NCBI RefSeq assembly: GCF_040939455.1
Contig: NC_134136.1
Location: 106,442,014-106,506,013 of the forward strand
Direction of reading: 5' to 3'
Origin: Microcebus murinus
Lineage: Eukaryota; Chordata; Mammalia; Primates; Cheirogaleidae
DNA: 64,000 bases
The translations under genes were made by a program, and so were the position numbers. A model generated the notes under the pieces. That model ran no database searches. It was not told the origin of the DNA and saw only the letters and a list, made by a program, of their open reading frames with translations. Numbering within the stretch: the first letter of the stretch is position 1; the number at the start of each line of letters is the position of its first letter. Shown piece after piece: positions 12,093 to 23,689 of the stretch.

Positions 12093-12257
12093 GCAGGTCT
12101 TCTCAAACTTTAATGTGTACAAGAACCTCCTAGAAATCTTGTTAAAGTGCACATTCTGATTCAGTAGGTCTGTGGAGAGGCCAAAATTCTGTATTACTAA
12201 CCAACTTCAAAAAGATGCTAATACTGTTTAACCAGGGACAACATTTTGAGTAGTAAA
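12093..12257 (-). mobile_element. MER5A-type hAT mini-transposon
   Basis: GGTCTTCTCAAACTTTAATG, ATTCTGATTCAGTAGGTCTG and a decayed end ACATTTTGAGTAG give the reversed MER5A order. Confidence 0.8.
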
Positions 12258-12372
12258 GTGATAGAATAAATGCCTTTTAAATCTTTGCTAGGTAATCAAG
12301 AAATTCTTATTCTTGGTTATAATGCTATAAATTAAAGCTGCTTCAAAATTTTTATCTCAGCCTCTTTACTTT

Positions 12373-15300
12373 GTAGGTTTTTTTTTAATTTTTTAAAAAT
12401 TTCAGCATATTATGGGGGTAAAAGTTTTAAGGTTTCAAATAATACCCTTGCTCCCCCTCCCCCCACAAGTCTGAGCTTCAAGCGTGACCATCCCCCAGAC
12501 GGTGCACATCTCACTCATTATGTATGTATATATTCGCCCCCCTACCACCCTCCCAATACCCAATTAATGTAGTTCCTATGTATACACTTAGGTGTTGCTC
12601 AGTTAATACCAGTTTTCTGGTGTGTATATGTGGTGCTTGTTTTTCCATTCTTAGGATACTTCACTTAGTAGTATGGGTTCCAGCCCTATCCAGGAAAATA
12701 CAAGATGTGCTATATCACCATTATTTCTTAGAGCTGAATAGTACTCCATGGTATACATATACCACATTTTATTAATCCACTCATGAATTGATGGGCACTT
12801 GGGTTGTTTCCACAGCTTTGCAATTATGAATTGTGCTGCTATAAACATTTGAGTGCAGGTGTCTTTTTTGTAGAGTGTCATTGGATCTTTTGGGTAGATG
12901 CCCAGTAATGGGATTGCTGGATCAAATGGTAAATTCACTTGTATCACTTTAAGGTATCTCCATATTGCTTTCCATAGAGGTTGAACTAGTTGCAGTCCCA
13001 CCAGCAGTGTAAGAGTGTTCCTATCTCTCTGCCTCCACGCCAACATCTATTGTTTTGGGATGTTTTGATAAAGACCATTCTTACTGGAAATAAGTGATAT
13101 CTCAATGTAGTTTTGATTTGCATTTCCCTGATGATTAGACATGTTGAGCATTTCTTCATATGTTTGTTAGCCATTATTCTGTCTTCTTTAGAAAAGTTTC
13201 TGTTCATGTCCTTTGCCCACTTTTTGATAGGGTTGTTTGACTTTTTCTTGCTGATTTTTGTGAGTTCTAAGTACATTCTAATTATCAGCCCCTTATCTGA
13301 TGTGTAGGATGCAAAAAGTGTCTCCTATTCTGTAGATTGTCTGTTTACTTTCATGACTATTTCTTTGGCTGTGCAGAAGCTTTGTAGTTTGATCATGTCC
13401 CATTTATTTATTTTTGTTGCTGCTGTGATTGCCTTTGGGGTCTTCTTCATAAACTCTTTGCCTAGTCCGATGTCTAGGAGAGTGTTTCCAACATTTTCCT
13501 CTAGAATTCTAATAGTTTCATACCTTAGGTTTAAGTCTGTTATCCAGCGTGAGTTGATTTTTGTGAGAGGTAAAAGGTGTGGATCCTGCTTCAGCCTTCT
13601 ACAAGTGGCTATCCAGTTTTCCCAGCACCATTTATTGAGAAGGAATTATTTTCCCCAGTGTATGTTTTTGTCTGCTTTGTCAAAGATTAGATGGCTATAT
13701 GAGGATGGTTTTATATCAGCGTTCTCAGATCTGTTCCACTGCTCAATGTTCCTATTTTTGTGCCAATACCAGATTGATTTAATTACTACTGCTTGTAGTA
13801 TATAGTTTGATATCTGGCATATCAATACCTCCCATTGTGTTTTTATTGCCTAGAATTGCTTTTGATATGCAAGGTCTTCTCTGGTTCCAAACGAAGTGTA
13901 AAATTATTTTTTCCATATCTGTGAAGAATGATGTTGGGATTTTAATAGGTATTGCATTGAATCTGTAGATCAGTTTGGGTAGTATAGACATTTTAATGAT
14001 GTTGAGTCTGCTGACCCACGAACATGGTATGGATTTCCATCTGTTTACATACTCTGCTATTTCCTTCCTCAGTGTTTCATATTTCTCCCTGTAGAGGTCT
14101 TTTACCTCCTTGGTTAAGTATATTCCTAAGTACTTTATTTTCTTTGTTGCTATTGTGAAAGGTATTGAGTCTTTGATTTGGTTCTCAATTTGATTGTTGT
14201 CGGCGTATATGAATGCCTCTGATTACTGTGTATTGATTTTGCATCCTGAGACTTTACTAAATTCATTTATCAATTCCAGGAGTCTCTTGGTTCAATCCTT
14301 GGGGTTTTATAAATATAATATCATATCATCAGCAAACAGTGAAAGTTTCATCTCTTCTACCCCAATTCGGATACCTTTAATTCCACTTTCCTGTTTGATT
14401 GCTATAGCCAGGACTTCCAGCACTATGTTGAATAGAAGTGGAGATAGTGGGCAGCCTTGCCTGGTTCCAATTCTAAGTGGGAATGCTTTCAATTTTTCCC
14501 CATTCAGTATGATGCTGGCTATGGGTCTGTCATATATGGCTTGTATCATTTTTAGGTATGTCCCTTCTATGCCTATTTTCTTAAGTGTTCTTATCATGAA
14601 AGGGTGTTGAATTTTGTCAAAAGCTTTTTCTGCATCTATTGAAAGAATCATGTGGTCTTTGTTTTTGCTTCTGTTTATGTGGTGAATTGCATTTATAGAT
14701 TTACGTATGTTGAACCATCCCTGCATCCCTGGGATGAAGCCCACTTGGTCGTGGTGGATTATTTTTTTGATCAGCGTCTGGATTCGGTTAGCTAGGATTT
14801 TGTTGAAAAATTTTGCATCTATGTTCATTAGGGATATTGGTCTGTAGTTTTCTTTTTTTGTTGCATCCTTTTCTTGGTTTTGGTATCAGAGTTATGTTCA
14901 CTTCATAGAAGGTGTTGGGGAGGTTTCCATTCTTCTCGATGTTGTGGAATAATATCTACAAGATAGGCACCAGTTCTTCTTTGTAAGTATGGTAAAATTC
15001 AAGTGTGAAACCATCTGGGCCAAGACTTTTCTTTTTAGGAAGATTTTTAATTTATGTTTGTATTTCGGCTGTTGATATTGGTCTGTTCAGGAATTCTATT
15101 TCTTCCTGGTTGAGCCTAGGGAGGCTGTGTGTTTCTAGAAATTTGTCCATTTCCTCCACATTTTCTAGTTTGTGAGCATAAAGGTTTTTGTAGTATTTGT
15201 AAATTATATCTTGTATCTCCTTGGGATCAGTTGTGATATCTCCTTTTTTGTTCCTGATGGAGCTTAGTAGAGATTTTTCTTTTCTGTTTTTCATTAGCCT

Positions 15301-15403
15301 AGCCAAAGGTGTGTCAATTTTGTTTATTTTTTCAAAGAACCAACTTTTTGTTTTATTAATCTTCTGTATAGCTTCCCTGTTGTCAATTTCGTTTTGATAT
15401 TGG
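12373..15403 (-). mobile_element. L1 LINE, 3.0 kb, 5'-truncated
   Basis: On the minus strand this runs from the middle of ORF2 through the 3' UTR to an A-tail (T run at 12380-12400). The 3' UTR is of the CCCCACAAGTCTGAGC type, shared with the copies at 46810 and 48061. CCTCTTTACTT at 12361-12371 and CCCTTTTACTT at 15404-15414 may be the diverged target duplication. Insertion is in the same direction as DMD transcription. Confidence 0.93.
12651..15306 (-). pseudogene. Broken L1 ORF2 (reverse transcriptase)
   Basis: ORF2 makes the endonuclease/reverse transcriptase that copies L1 RNA into DNA at the nick site. Here the endonuclease part is missing. Separate open pieces remain at 15306-15052, 14828-14307, 13991-13779, 13276-12986 and 13046-12651. 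The 14828-14307 piece is the reverse-transcriptase core, with [19 protein letters not shown], the [14 protein letters not shown] block and the catalytic FADDM. Stops and frameshifts between pieces mean no active enzyme can be made. Confidence 0.93.
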
Positions 15404-15414
15404 CCCTTTTACTT

Positions 15415-16098
15415 CATGGCTGATGGCTACAGTGACTTTTACACTCCAGTTGTATAATCAATAGGGTTTTATTATTTCTATCTTCCAAATAAGAGATAGA
15501 ATTAAATGGCTAAGAATCAAACAATAATTTAAAATTGTTCAATCTAAATCTCATTTATATAGAATCTTAAATAAGGGCCTTCAGGTTTTTTAATTTTGTG
15601 AAAAAAGAGCTCATTAAATAGTCTATTGTATTTGTATGAGAAGATTTTGTAACCAGGAGAAATATTTACAGTGTATGGTCTACTTGAGGAAAGTTTTCAA
15701 TGATAAAGCATAAGAGAGAAAAATAATGGATCAAAATAGAAAGTGAAACTGTATTTGCAGTTTTACAATTAGCCTCTGAGCCAGAAAAAAATAACATTGG
15801 ATTTACAAAATTAAATGTAAAATCTCAGTCAACTTTATTCACACAGTGAAAAACATAGATTAATTTTAATTTTATAGCTTCCAAACATTTTAAGTACTAA
15901 ATTATTCATTACCAATAAAATTTCCAAGCTTTGACATCATATTAATATACTTTTGTCATAGGCAGCCTTACCTCTTTCTCTGGCAGTTAGCATCTAGACT
16001 TAGTTTTAGAGAAAGAAAATCATAATTATGTCTATTGGATTATTCTTCATAGTTAAAAAGCTTATTGTGTTTTGATTCCAATATTAAAGCATTCATTC
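15415..16098. other. Unique intron between L1 and piggyBac-like element
   Basis: No gene or named repeat is seen in these 680 bases. Confidence 0.5.
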
Positions 16099-16501
16099 TT
16101 AACCACTTCTGTACGGCACTCACTGGCTGTGAAACCTTGCACACAGCCGGCACTCATAGTTCGCAGGATTGTTTGTGCATACAGCTGGCACTCATAGTTC
16201 GCAGGATACTTTGTGCTGTGCATTGACGATGAATCCATTTTGCTCTTGTGTGATGAGGAAAGCTTGAAAGCACTGAAAGCTTGTTTTACTTTACAGGCAG
16301 CTTTACTTGTAATGTAAATCAGAATAGGTAACATATACGTATATGTTTTCATTATGTTATTTTTAAATGTTCACAATTTTATTTTGATAAATGAAAAATT
16401 AGAAAAGTCAAGTTTTGTTATTAATGCTAAAGTCAATGCTGGGCTGTGCACGTTCATCTGTGGCTATTGACTATCGTTGATACTCGTACTGAAGTGGTTA
16501 A
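16099..16501. mobile_element. piggyBac-like non-autonomous transposon
   Basis: The element is bounded on both sides by TTAA (16099-16102 and 16498-16501), the target site that piggyBac elements duplicate. Between them are 395 bases whose ends are inverted copies: CCACTTCTGTACG on the left and, reversed, CCACTTCAGTACG on the right, 12 of 13 identical. It is too short for a transposase (about 590 residues). It carries two 38-bp direct repeats near the left end. A minus-strand ATG at 16238-16236 in the context AAAATGG opens a short frame (MDSSSMHSTKYP), which might be the start of a lost transposase; that is speculation. piggyBac activity is known in mouse lemur. Another TTAA-targeting DNA element is the main alternative. 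Confidence 0.72.
16139..16214. repeat. Two 38-bp direct repeats in the piggyBac-like element
   Basis: Units 16139-16176 and 16177-16214 are adjacent and differ at about five positions. Both contain GGCACTCATAGTTCGCAGGA. Repeats close to an end are common in DNA transposons and can be transposase-binding sites. Confidence 0.92.
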
Positions 16502-16504
16502 TAA

Positions 16505-16625
16505 GGAATACATATCAAACTCCCCTAGGGAACTTTGTCAAAATACAAAAGCCCAGAATTCTACCCTAAACCTACTGAATCAGAATCTCTGGAAAGGGCA
16601 CAAAGGTATACAAAACAGATACACT
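16505..16625. mobile_element. hAT-type mini-transposon fragment
   Basis: CTAGGGAACTTTGTCAAAATAC followed by CCTAAACCTACTGAATCAGA and ATCTCTGGAAAGGG is the wording of old hAT-Charlie mini-elements. Its other half is not clear on the far side of the piggyBac-like insertion. Confidence 0.5.
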
Positions 16626-17820
16626 GTAAAAGAAAGTGTAGGCTGGAGACATGTGGAGAGAGCAGAGGAACAGGAGAACAGGAGGGAGGGGCACGTTTTA
16701 GAAATACTGCACTATTGTCAACTTCTTTTAAGCTTTGTAAATAGATAAGTTTTCCTAAATTATAGAAAATAACACTGTTATAGATTTAAGTCCTTCAAGT
16801 CTGGTCAAATTGGGGGAAGAAAACAGGAAATATAGGCAAGGATGGAACTGTTACGTTTTTACAGAGGAAAGAATATTTGAAAAATAAGCCACTACCTTTT
16901 ATATGGAAACACTACATCAATTTTTAAAGAAGAATATTTGTAAAACTTTCCAAAACTGTATGAAAACACTGTGAGTGGAAAATAAAATGTGACAAATGAA
17001 GAAAAGGAATAAGATAAGAAGCAGTTATAGGGAATTGTACAAGGACAAATTAGATGAGCTATGTAGAAGATAAAGAATTGGCAAAAGAAATCACAAACTA
17101 AGGAGCAAAATAGAAAAATAGAAGAGATAAAATGTAATTGGAAGAAGAGATAAATTCAGGGAAACAAAAGAAAAACAAAACTTCACTGAACAAGTAGGTA
17201 AGTCAAGAATCCAATCCTGAGATTTACCTGTAATTTTGTTAATGAATTATTTTGAGACAGATTGACTCAGTTTACTAATTGGTCAAGGGAATATATGTAA
17301 TAAAATGAATCTTGTGGAGAGTTGTGAAAGTGGCAGATCGAATTTTATGGGACAATTTTATTAAAATATGGTGCATCATCTTCTTTTTCTGTCCTGATTA
17401 AGATCATTCTCATTGTTGGTCCACAGAATTCACGAGTTTGAAATATAGTTTCTGGTGCTTTTCTCAAAGATAAATTACAAGAGACAAGGTTGCCTCTCAT
17501 GTTAATTCTTAGACTACATAGTCATCATTGTCTTCAGAGATTTTGTTAATAATATACTTCAGAAAGTATCTTTCAACTTTTATCAGATGATGGATTTCTT
17601 TAAGGAAGCAAAACAAATGGACAAACACCTGAGGCAGGTAACAGGCAAAGCAATGGGACACATTCAACTTAGCCTATCCATGGACTGGGTGATTCTGTCC
17701 TGGTGGAAGATTTGATGATCCTATGGGAGCATATGATGAGGATAGACAGAAGGACTGAAAGATGGCTAAAATTTCAGAAATCTAGGAGTTAGAAAAAGGG
17801 AGAAAGAGACAAGAATGGAA
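16626..17820. other. Unique purine-rich intron
   Basis: The plus strand is rich in GAAA and AAAG runs between 16960 and 17170. No gene, RNA or clear repeat is seen. Confidence 0.5.
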
Positions 17821-17825
17821 AAATA

Positions 17826-17850
17826 GTGTGTGTGTGTATATATATGTATG

Positions 17851-17893
<43 letters not shown>
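17826..17893. repeat. (TG)n(TA)n microsatellite
   Basis: GTGTGTGT passes into about 50 bases of TATA with a few TATG and TACA steps; this can melt or form cruciforms readily. Confidence 0.96.
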
Positions 17894-17894
<1 letters not shown>

Positions 17895-18034
17895 AAATGT
17901 ACAGAAAAAAAGTGAAAAATGTCTGATAGAAATGGTATTTTTTGAGTCAAGAATGATGATTGTGGGAGGGAAGAATCAAGGTCAGAGGACAAGGAGAGCC
18001 CAGAATGAGGAGAGCAAGAATCAGGTCTACCTAG

Positions 18035-18345
18035 TAACTATAAGGTAAAGTTCAAACCTATTAGCACAGCAGGGAGTGTGAAAAGGACTCTGCATGCTCT
18101 TCTCCCCTCTGCCTTTGCAGCCTGCTCTCCTGCTGCTCCTGCTCCTCACTTTCAAGCTTAGCTCTAACTCCCAGTAAAACCGATGACTATACTGCTAAGT
18201 TTTGTAGGACAAACTCATTACTCATCTGTAATAGTCAGTTTAAATGTTCCCTCTTTTCAGAGGCCCTTTAAGAGCCCCAGGGTGAGATAAATGTCCCTCC
18301 TCTTCTATTTAGTGTCATTCATATATGTATTAGACTTTATAGCTG
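18035..18345 (+). mobile_element. L2 LINE fragment
   Basis: AAGGTAAAGTTCAAACC, a CTCTTCTCCCCTCTGCCTTTGCAGC block, CAGTTTAAATGTTCCCTC and TTCAGAGGCCCTTTAAG match the L2 3' half in order. Confidence 0.68.
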
Positions 18346-18349
18346 AAGA

Positions 18350-19870
18350 GTAAGTAAGACTGAACGAGTGCTTGCTTCTCTTGAACATAAAATACATCTC
18401 CAAATTTGAACTGTACTACAGATTCAACTTTTAGCTAAGTACCTACAAGATCTTCTACTAGTAATTTGCAAACTAAATCAAATTGAAGAGGAGCAGTCTT
18501 TGCAATGAACAATCAGAAATAAAACGCACCTTTTTAGCCTCTTCTTTCTCCTGGTCTCATTTTATTTTCATTTCAGTAAACATTTATTGGGCCTTACTAA
18601 TAAAAATGCTGAAACCACATGCATGTTTTTGTTAGTTTGTCACAAGAACTGAAGTTAGAAGGGGGTCTTGTTAGATTTCATCCAATACCCTCTTTCTACT
18701 GTCAGGTATAATACTAGATATGCTCACTGGTGCAATTCCCCATCTGCTCCTGATAATGGTTGCTATAAAAGAATAATGAGAATTCCTTCTAAAACTAGAA
18801 TTAGACCATTTCTTTTCCAAAGAAAATATCCTGACAATGAACTAAAGAAAAATTATGTACAGTAGCAATTTATTTTAATGGGACATTTGCCTAATATCAA
18901 ATTACAATGAAATTTCTTTTGGATATGTTTATCTTATTCACATCAGTGATATATACATTCATTATTATCACTGCTATTAATGTGGATACCAAATGAATTC
19001 ATCATAAAATGCTTTAAGTACTACATGCTTTGTAAAGTTATCTCAGCCTTTATTTCGTTCTTTTCCAAGAAATGATGCTCTGGACAAAAAAAGAAAATCA
19101 TACATTCTCCAATTTCAAGCAGAGAATCAATGCAGAGGGTTATCAAAAGGGGGAAAAAGTATATGTGTTAGATTTCTCTCTTTGGGGATTTGAAACCGTG
19201 GGCTGCACTTTAAATCCAGACTCAGACATGTTTTGGCATTAGAAATTTGTTTGTTTAATAATTTTAATGACTTTAAGTCTGGCATGCATGCCTTCTATCA
19301 CTCTCTGAAGGCATTTAAATCTGTGACCCTTGCATTAAAGAAAACTGTTGTTATAAAGTATAGAATTTTGAAGAACATAGATTTTACACTGTTAAATCAA
19401 TGTTAGTCCTCTCTAGGTTCACAGATTTATTTAATACTTCTGTGCTTCTAAACTATTCACAAAAACTTCAGGAGATATACCCAAGAACATTTAAGAGATG
19501 TTTTTTTTTTTCTATTTACTTAGATTTGTTAAGAAAACAAATTGGCCTTTCTCTGATAAAAATGGTAGCTCTTGTCGATAGCCATACTTGTTCTCTTAGT
19601 ATATGATCCTGGTTATCGAACACATGACTTCAGGTATAAAATTCTTTCTACATAATTACTAGCATCGTTTTGAACATGTGAAATATTTCATCATGGAACA
19701 TATTGTGAATAACAACAACAACAAAAAACCATTGGTCTTAGGACAGAATATTTAAAAGGAGACATGGATCTTTTAAAAATCCTTATCCTTCTTTTGTCTA
19801 GAGGTATTATCAATTTGAAGCCACATAAATATTTATCCAAAAGCCATTTGGTGGGTAGAGGGTGATACGG
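18350..19870. other. Unique intron, no gene
   Basis: The frames at 18668-18865 and 19400-19606 have no resemblance to known proteins and no splice context that would join them. A T run lies at 19501-19511. Confidence 0.5.
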
Positions 19871-19871
19871 G

Positions 19872-19873
<2 letters not shown>

Positions 19874-19904
<31 letters not shown>
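19874..19904. repeat. (GT)n microsatellite, pure
   Basis: An uninterrupted GT run of 31 bases that follows GGGG. Confidence 0.97.
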
Positions 19905-19905
<1 letters not shown>

Positions 19906-20054
19906 ATGGAAAAAGCAACAAAATTATTTTTTAAAAGCAAGACAATGTGCAAGTAGAATTGATTATAAACTGGAAATGTTCCATTAAAAGGTCTAATCCC
20001 ATTGGTTCTGAAAAATTGTAGTTCCTTATTGGTATTTTCCATGCCTATCAGATA

Positions 20055-20480
20055 TTTTCAGTCCATGAGTCATTTATTGAGCACCTCCTATCAGCTAGGC
20101 ACTGTGCAAGGTGCTGTTCATCATGGGCTCTAGGAGGAAGAATGGATTGGAAAAGCTCCACAGTAGAAATAGGGAGACCAAATAGGAGATATCATGCTAG
20201 TTAAGATGAGGGAAGATGGTAGCTTGGAGTGGGGAATGCAGTGGTGGAAATGGAGAGAAGTGGATGGAACCAAGTGATATTGGGAAGATAAATAAATAGG
20301 ACTTAGCCATGCACTGGAGATACAAATGAAAGCAAGGATATCCATCAGGCAGTTGAAGATGCTGGTCTGGAACTCAGAGGAATAATTAGGAATAAAAATA
20401 TAACCAAGAACATTATCGGCAGAGCTAAGTCTAAGATTTGTAATGTGGGTTTGGCTATAAATGTGATTGGGTTCTCCATT
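20055..20480 (-). mobile_element. L2 LINE fragment
   Basis: TCATTTATTGAGCACCTCCTATCAG, then GGCACTGTGCAAGGTGCTG, are the reversed L2 3' end. The frames GGAGACCAAATAGGAG and GCAGTGGTGGAAATGGAGAGAAG match the reversed L2 further in. Confidence 0.7.
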
Positions 20481-20959
20481 TTTATTGAAATGATTATGGG
20501 CAACTTCAAAGTTAGCAATCATTATCCAAATATATTTTGATACTCTCTGAATATTTGCATGATGAGTAATTTTGTCATTATTAACACTTGCTATGTCTAC
20601 TATGTTTTATTTTCAATTGCCGGCCGAGAGATTAAGTGATATAATGATGGGTATAATGTAGAAAGTTGAGAGCCAGTATGATTCCCCACAAATTTGAAAA
20701 AAATAGAATATTGGTTTTATGAAGCTGCTTGTGTTTTCCTACCCTAACTTCCACCCACCCATTGGTAAAATCAATGGAGAAAGATGATTTCAAAATATAT
20801 TAGTGTTGCTCTTTAAGAGAACAGAAATTAAACATGTTCCTTAAACTCTTTGTATTCTGTTTTCATAGGAGTTTCATGGGCTTTTGCTATTATGTATTCT
20901 CTAAGCAACTGTTTAATGTAGGTAAATTGTTTAATGGAGGTAAGTATTCTCTACAATGT

Positions 20960-21115
20960 GATTCATTCCAACAAATATTTAGGGTAACTACTCTGTATCT
21001 GAAGCTTTACAATGATAAATAAGCTTATATTTTCTTGTCAACACTCTCAATTTAATGAGGGAGAGCATAGCAAGCAAATAACTATATATAATGCCATGTT
21101 ATGTAATGATACAGC
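20960..21115 (-). mobile_element. L2 LINE 3' end fragment
   Basis: CATTCCAACAAATATTTAGGG, CTGTATCTGAAGCTTTACAATGATAAATAAGC and AATTTAATGAGGGAGAG resemble a reversed L2 end. Decayed, so low to middling confidence. Confidence 0.45.
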
Positions 21116-21170
21116 TATGGAAACTGCTTTGAGAACAAGATAGATCAATTAATTGTGTGATAGTGTGCAT

Positions 21171-21173
<3 letters not shown>

Positions 21174-21220
<47 letters not shown>
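21174..21220. repeat. (TG)n microsatellite, pure
   Basis: About 47 bases of uninterrupted TG, the longest pure run in the left half of the window. Confidence 0.97.
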
Positions 21221-21223
<3 letters not shown>

Positions 21224-21264
21224 GGGAAAAGGTAAGGAAAAGAAACAAAGAGGTTGTGGTAATT

Positions 21265-21385
21265 ATGATTATAAATGCCTTAAGGACAGTTGTTTTTTCA
21301 CCCTCTATATCACCAGGTATAGCACTGATCACTGCTTAGCTTAATAATTGCTCAAGAAATATTTGTTGATAAATTGAGCAGAAAA
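21265..21385 (+). mobile_element. L2 LINE 3' end
   Basis: TGCCTTAAGGACAGTTG, CACCAGGTATAGCACTG and GCTCAAGAAATATTTGTTGATAAATTGA follow the L2 terminal order. Confidence 0.68.
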
Positions 21386-21389
21386 CTAG

Positions 21390-22590
21390 GTAAGATATCA
21401 CACTCTCTCCTTGATTGGTTTCTCATTTGGGAAAGGTTCAAAAGTAAATTTTTGAAATATATACAACACCCTAGTGTGGAAAAGAGACTTTAAAAAATAA
21501 CTGTGCTTTATCAAAGTCTCATCTGCTACCATAAATAACAAGTTATCAAGGAAAGGTTTAGTTTCTCAGGCTCTTGAGAATAGGAAAGCCCAGAAATACA
21601 ATAAAGAGGGATAAAACAGATCTCTGTGTCTAACATCAATTAATTGATTTTAAGTATTTAGCTTAGATTACAGAACTCTCAAGACATCAACTAACAATCC
21701 ATATCTAAGCATACGTTGGGCATCACTAAGCCTTATATGTCCCTCTGGCCAAGTTATACAGGCATTAAACACAAACTATTCTTTTTTTTAAGCCTTAATT
21801 TCTGAAGTTAGGTTTCTTATTTTCCATTATCCTTTGTATGGTAATGCACCTCTCCTTCATGGATTTAGATGAGAAGAAGTGACGATAAAAACATTTTGCA
21901 TTTCTTGATGATGGGGCATGTCCTCTGGAAACCAAAAAAATCAGGTACAAGAATTGATTCTCTCCCTATTGTCAGTATACTTATACAATACCAAAAGTTA
22001 GTACCTTATTTAACCACTTACAGACCAGGGGAACCTAAAAATAAAACAGCCAGAGGACTTAATTATCCACGTGAATCCCTAAAATGTTAGGGATAGTTGT
22101 AAAAAGAGGTAAAGACTATAGTAGGTTTGACTTTCTTATCAATCTAAGTTGTGTAGAAAAAAAGATTCCATTATCAAACGTGAATGCTTTCTAAAATTTC
22201 ATCTCTAGGGAAGATTCCCTCTTAAGCTACCACACAGCATTTCAGAACCTTTTCATTTGACTGAAATCTCAAATAAAACATTCTCAGGCCAACATTAACA
22301 TCATGACCGAAACTAGTTTCTCATGTTGACTTCACTATTTATTTGAATGAAATCTGTATTCTCCCACTTATCAGGCTGGAGATCACCAATTCATCTGTGT
22401 TTTCCTTCTTTCTTTTTTTCCCCTCAATCCAAGTTTTATCTTACTGATCTTAACTGTTATACTTCTTGCTTAGTTGGTTCCATAATAATTGCTTTCCATC
22501 CAGTCTGGTTATTCATTATACTTCATCAACATTAGTGATACAGGCCAATTGTTTTTGCTCAAACTCTTTCACTGCATAACATCATACACA
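21390..22590. other. Unique intron, no gene
   Basis: Nothing recognisable in 1.2 kb. TTTAACCACTTACAG at about 22013 superficially resembles the piggyBac-like end but has no partner. Confidence 0.5.
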
Positions 22591-22599
22591 ATCTTGCCA

Positions 22600-23012
22600 G
22601 ATTAATCCTCCAGATGAACATTTCTTATGGTGGATTCCCTGCTTGAAAATTCATGCTGAATACTTGGTGCCTGCCCAGTGAAGCCCAAATAGCTTAGATA
22701 ACATTCAGCACTTCATAGCATCCCCAGGAGAAACCTAAGTTTCTCAAGATGACTCTGTAATTCTTCATCCTTGCTTCAGCACAACTGGACAACTCACAGT
22801 GATGCCCTGGTCATTCCCCAGACCTTTGGCCCATTCTCTGTTTTGTATCATGCATGCCCTCAATTTTACTTGTGGAATCCTTTCATTCCAATCCACTAGA
22901 CCCTGAACTTCATGAGAGGAGGAACTATAACTTTTTCCCATTCTAGTGCCTAGCAAAGTATCTGCTACATGGTAGTGCCCAAAACACATTTGATAAATGA
23001 ATAAATGAAGAT
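22600..23012 (+). mobile_element. L2 LINE 3' half
   Basis: Blocks in L2 order: CCCTGCTTGAAAATTCATG, GCCCAAATAGCTTAG, AGACCTTTGGCCCATTCTC, GGAATCCTTTCATTCC, AACTTCATGAGAGGAGGAAC, CCTAGCAAAGTATCTGC and a TGATAAATGAATAAATGAA end. Confidence 0.82.
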
Positions 23013-23139
23013 GTACATCAAATACTATCTCCATTATGAATAATTTTTGATTAAAAGTTACCCATCCTATAAAAATCCTATTGGACTATGTCTACTTTAT
23101 GGTGTTTTTCATAGTCTACAAAAATTAAATTTTATTATT

Positions 23140-23262
23140 TTGGTTGGAAGCTTAAGATTGTCTTTAATGCAGGGACATTGACTTCTTTACTGTTGCATTT
23201 CCCACTGTGATAATCAGTTAAAGTTTTCTGACTAAATGAGTAAATGAATGAATAAGTCTCTT
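23140..23262 (+). mobile_element. L2 LINE 3' end
   Basis: GGAAGCTTAAGATTGTCTTTAATGCAGGGAC and TGAGTAAATGAATGAATAAG give the terminal L2 pattern; it follows the previous L2 by 130 bases in the same direction. Confidence 0.6.
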
Positions 23263-23689
23263 TTATTGGTAGGTTGTGAAATTGCAGAATTTTTGTGCAT
23301 GTTGAAGGCATCTACAAGAGCACAGCACATGTGGTAAAAATTATGATTAAATTATATTTCTGTACTTTTAAATACCTAGTAGGCTTCTAACCAAAAAATT
23401 AGTGCTGATGATTCTGAAGAGACTATTGTTAGCAGCTGGTCAATGAAAATTAAAATGTTCAGCACTTCATATTAGTGACAAGGATGCCATGGAACAGTAC
23501 TTTTACAAAACTAATACATTACTGCCTGAGCAGCAATGCTGCATTCCAATAGAGTCATCAGAGAAAGTAAGAAGGAAAGAAACACAACAGGAAAATGTCT
23601 CTGGCATTCCCAACCTCCAGGTTATACCAATGACCTCAAAATGATATTACTTTCAACCAGTAAGAAGAAAGGCACAGTCTTCAACCTAC

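Noticed and set aside
13353..13805. 150-codon plus-strand frame
   Set aside because: It is antisense L1 ORF2; the same peptide start recurs on the minus strand at 47289, where the L1 is inverted.
14194..14610. 138-codon plus-strand frame
   Set aside because: It is the reverse strand of the L1 reverse-transcriptase region.
16141..16214. CRISPR-like direct repeats
   Set aside because: Only two adjacent units with no spacers, inside a eukaryotic transposon.
20130..20522. 130-codon minus-strand frame
   Set aside because: It lies in the sense strand of a decayed L2 3' region, which is non-coding there.
22010..22026. TTTAACCACTTACAG as a second piggyBac-like end
   Set aside because: No inverted partner ending in TTAA is found within 2 kb, and similarity stops after about 11 bases.
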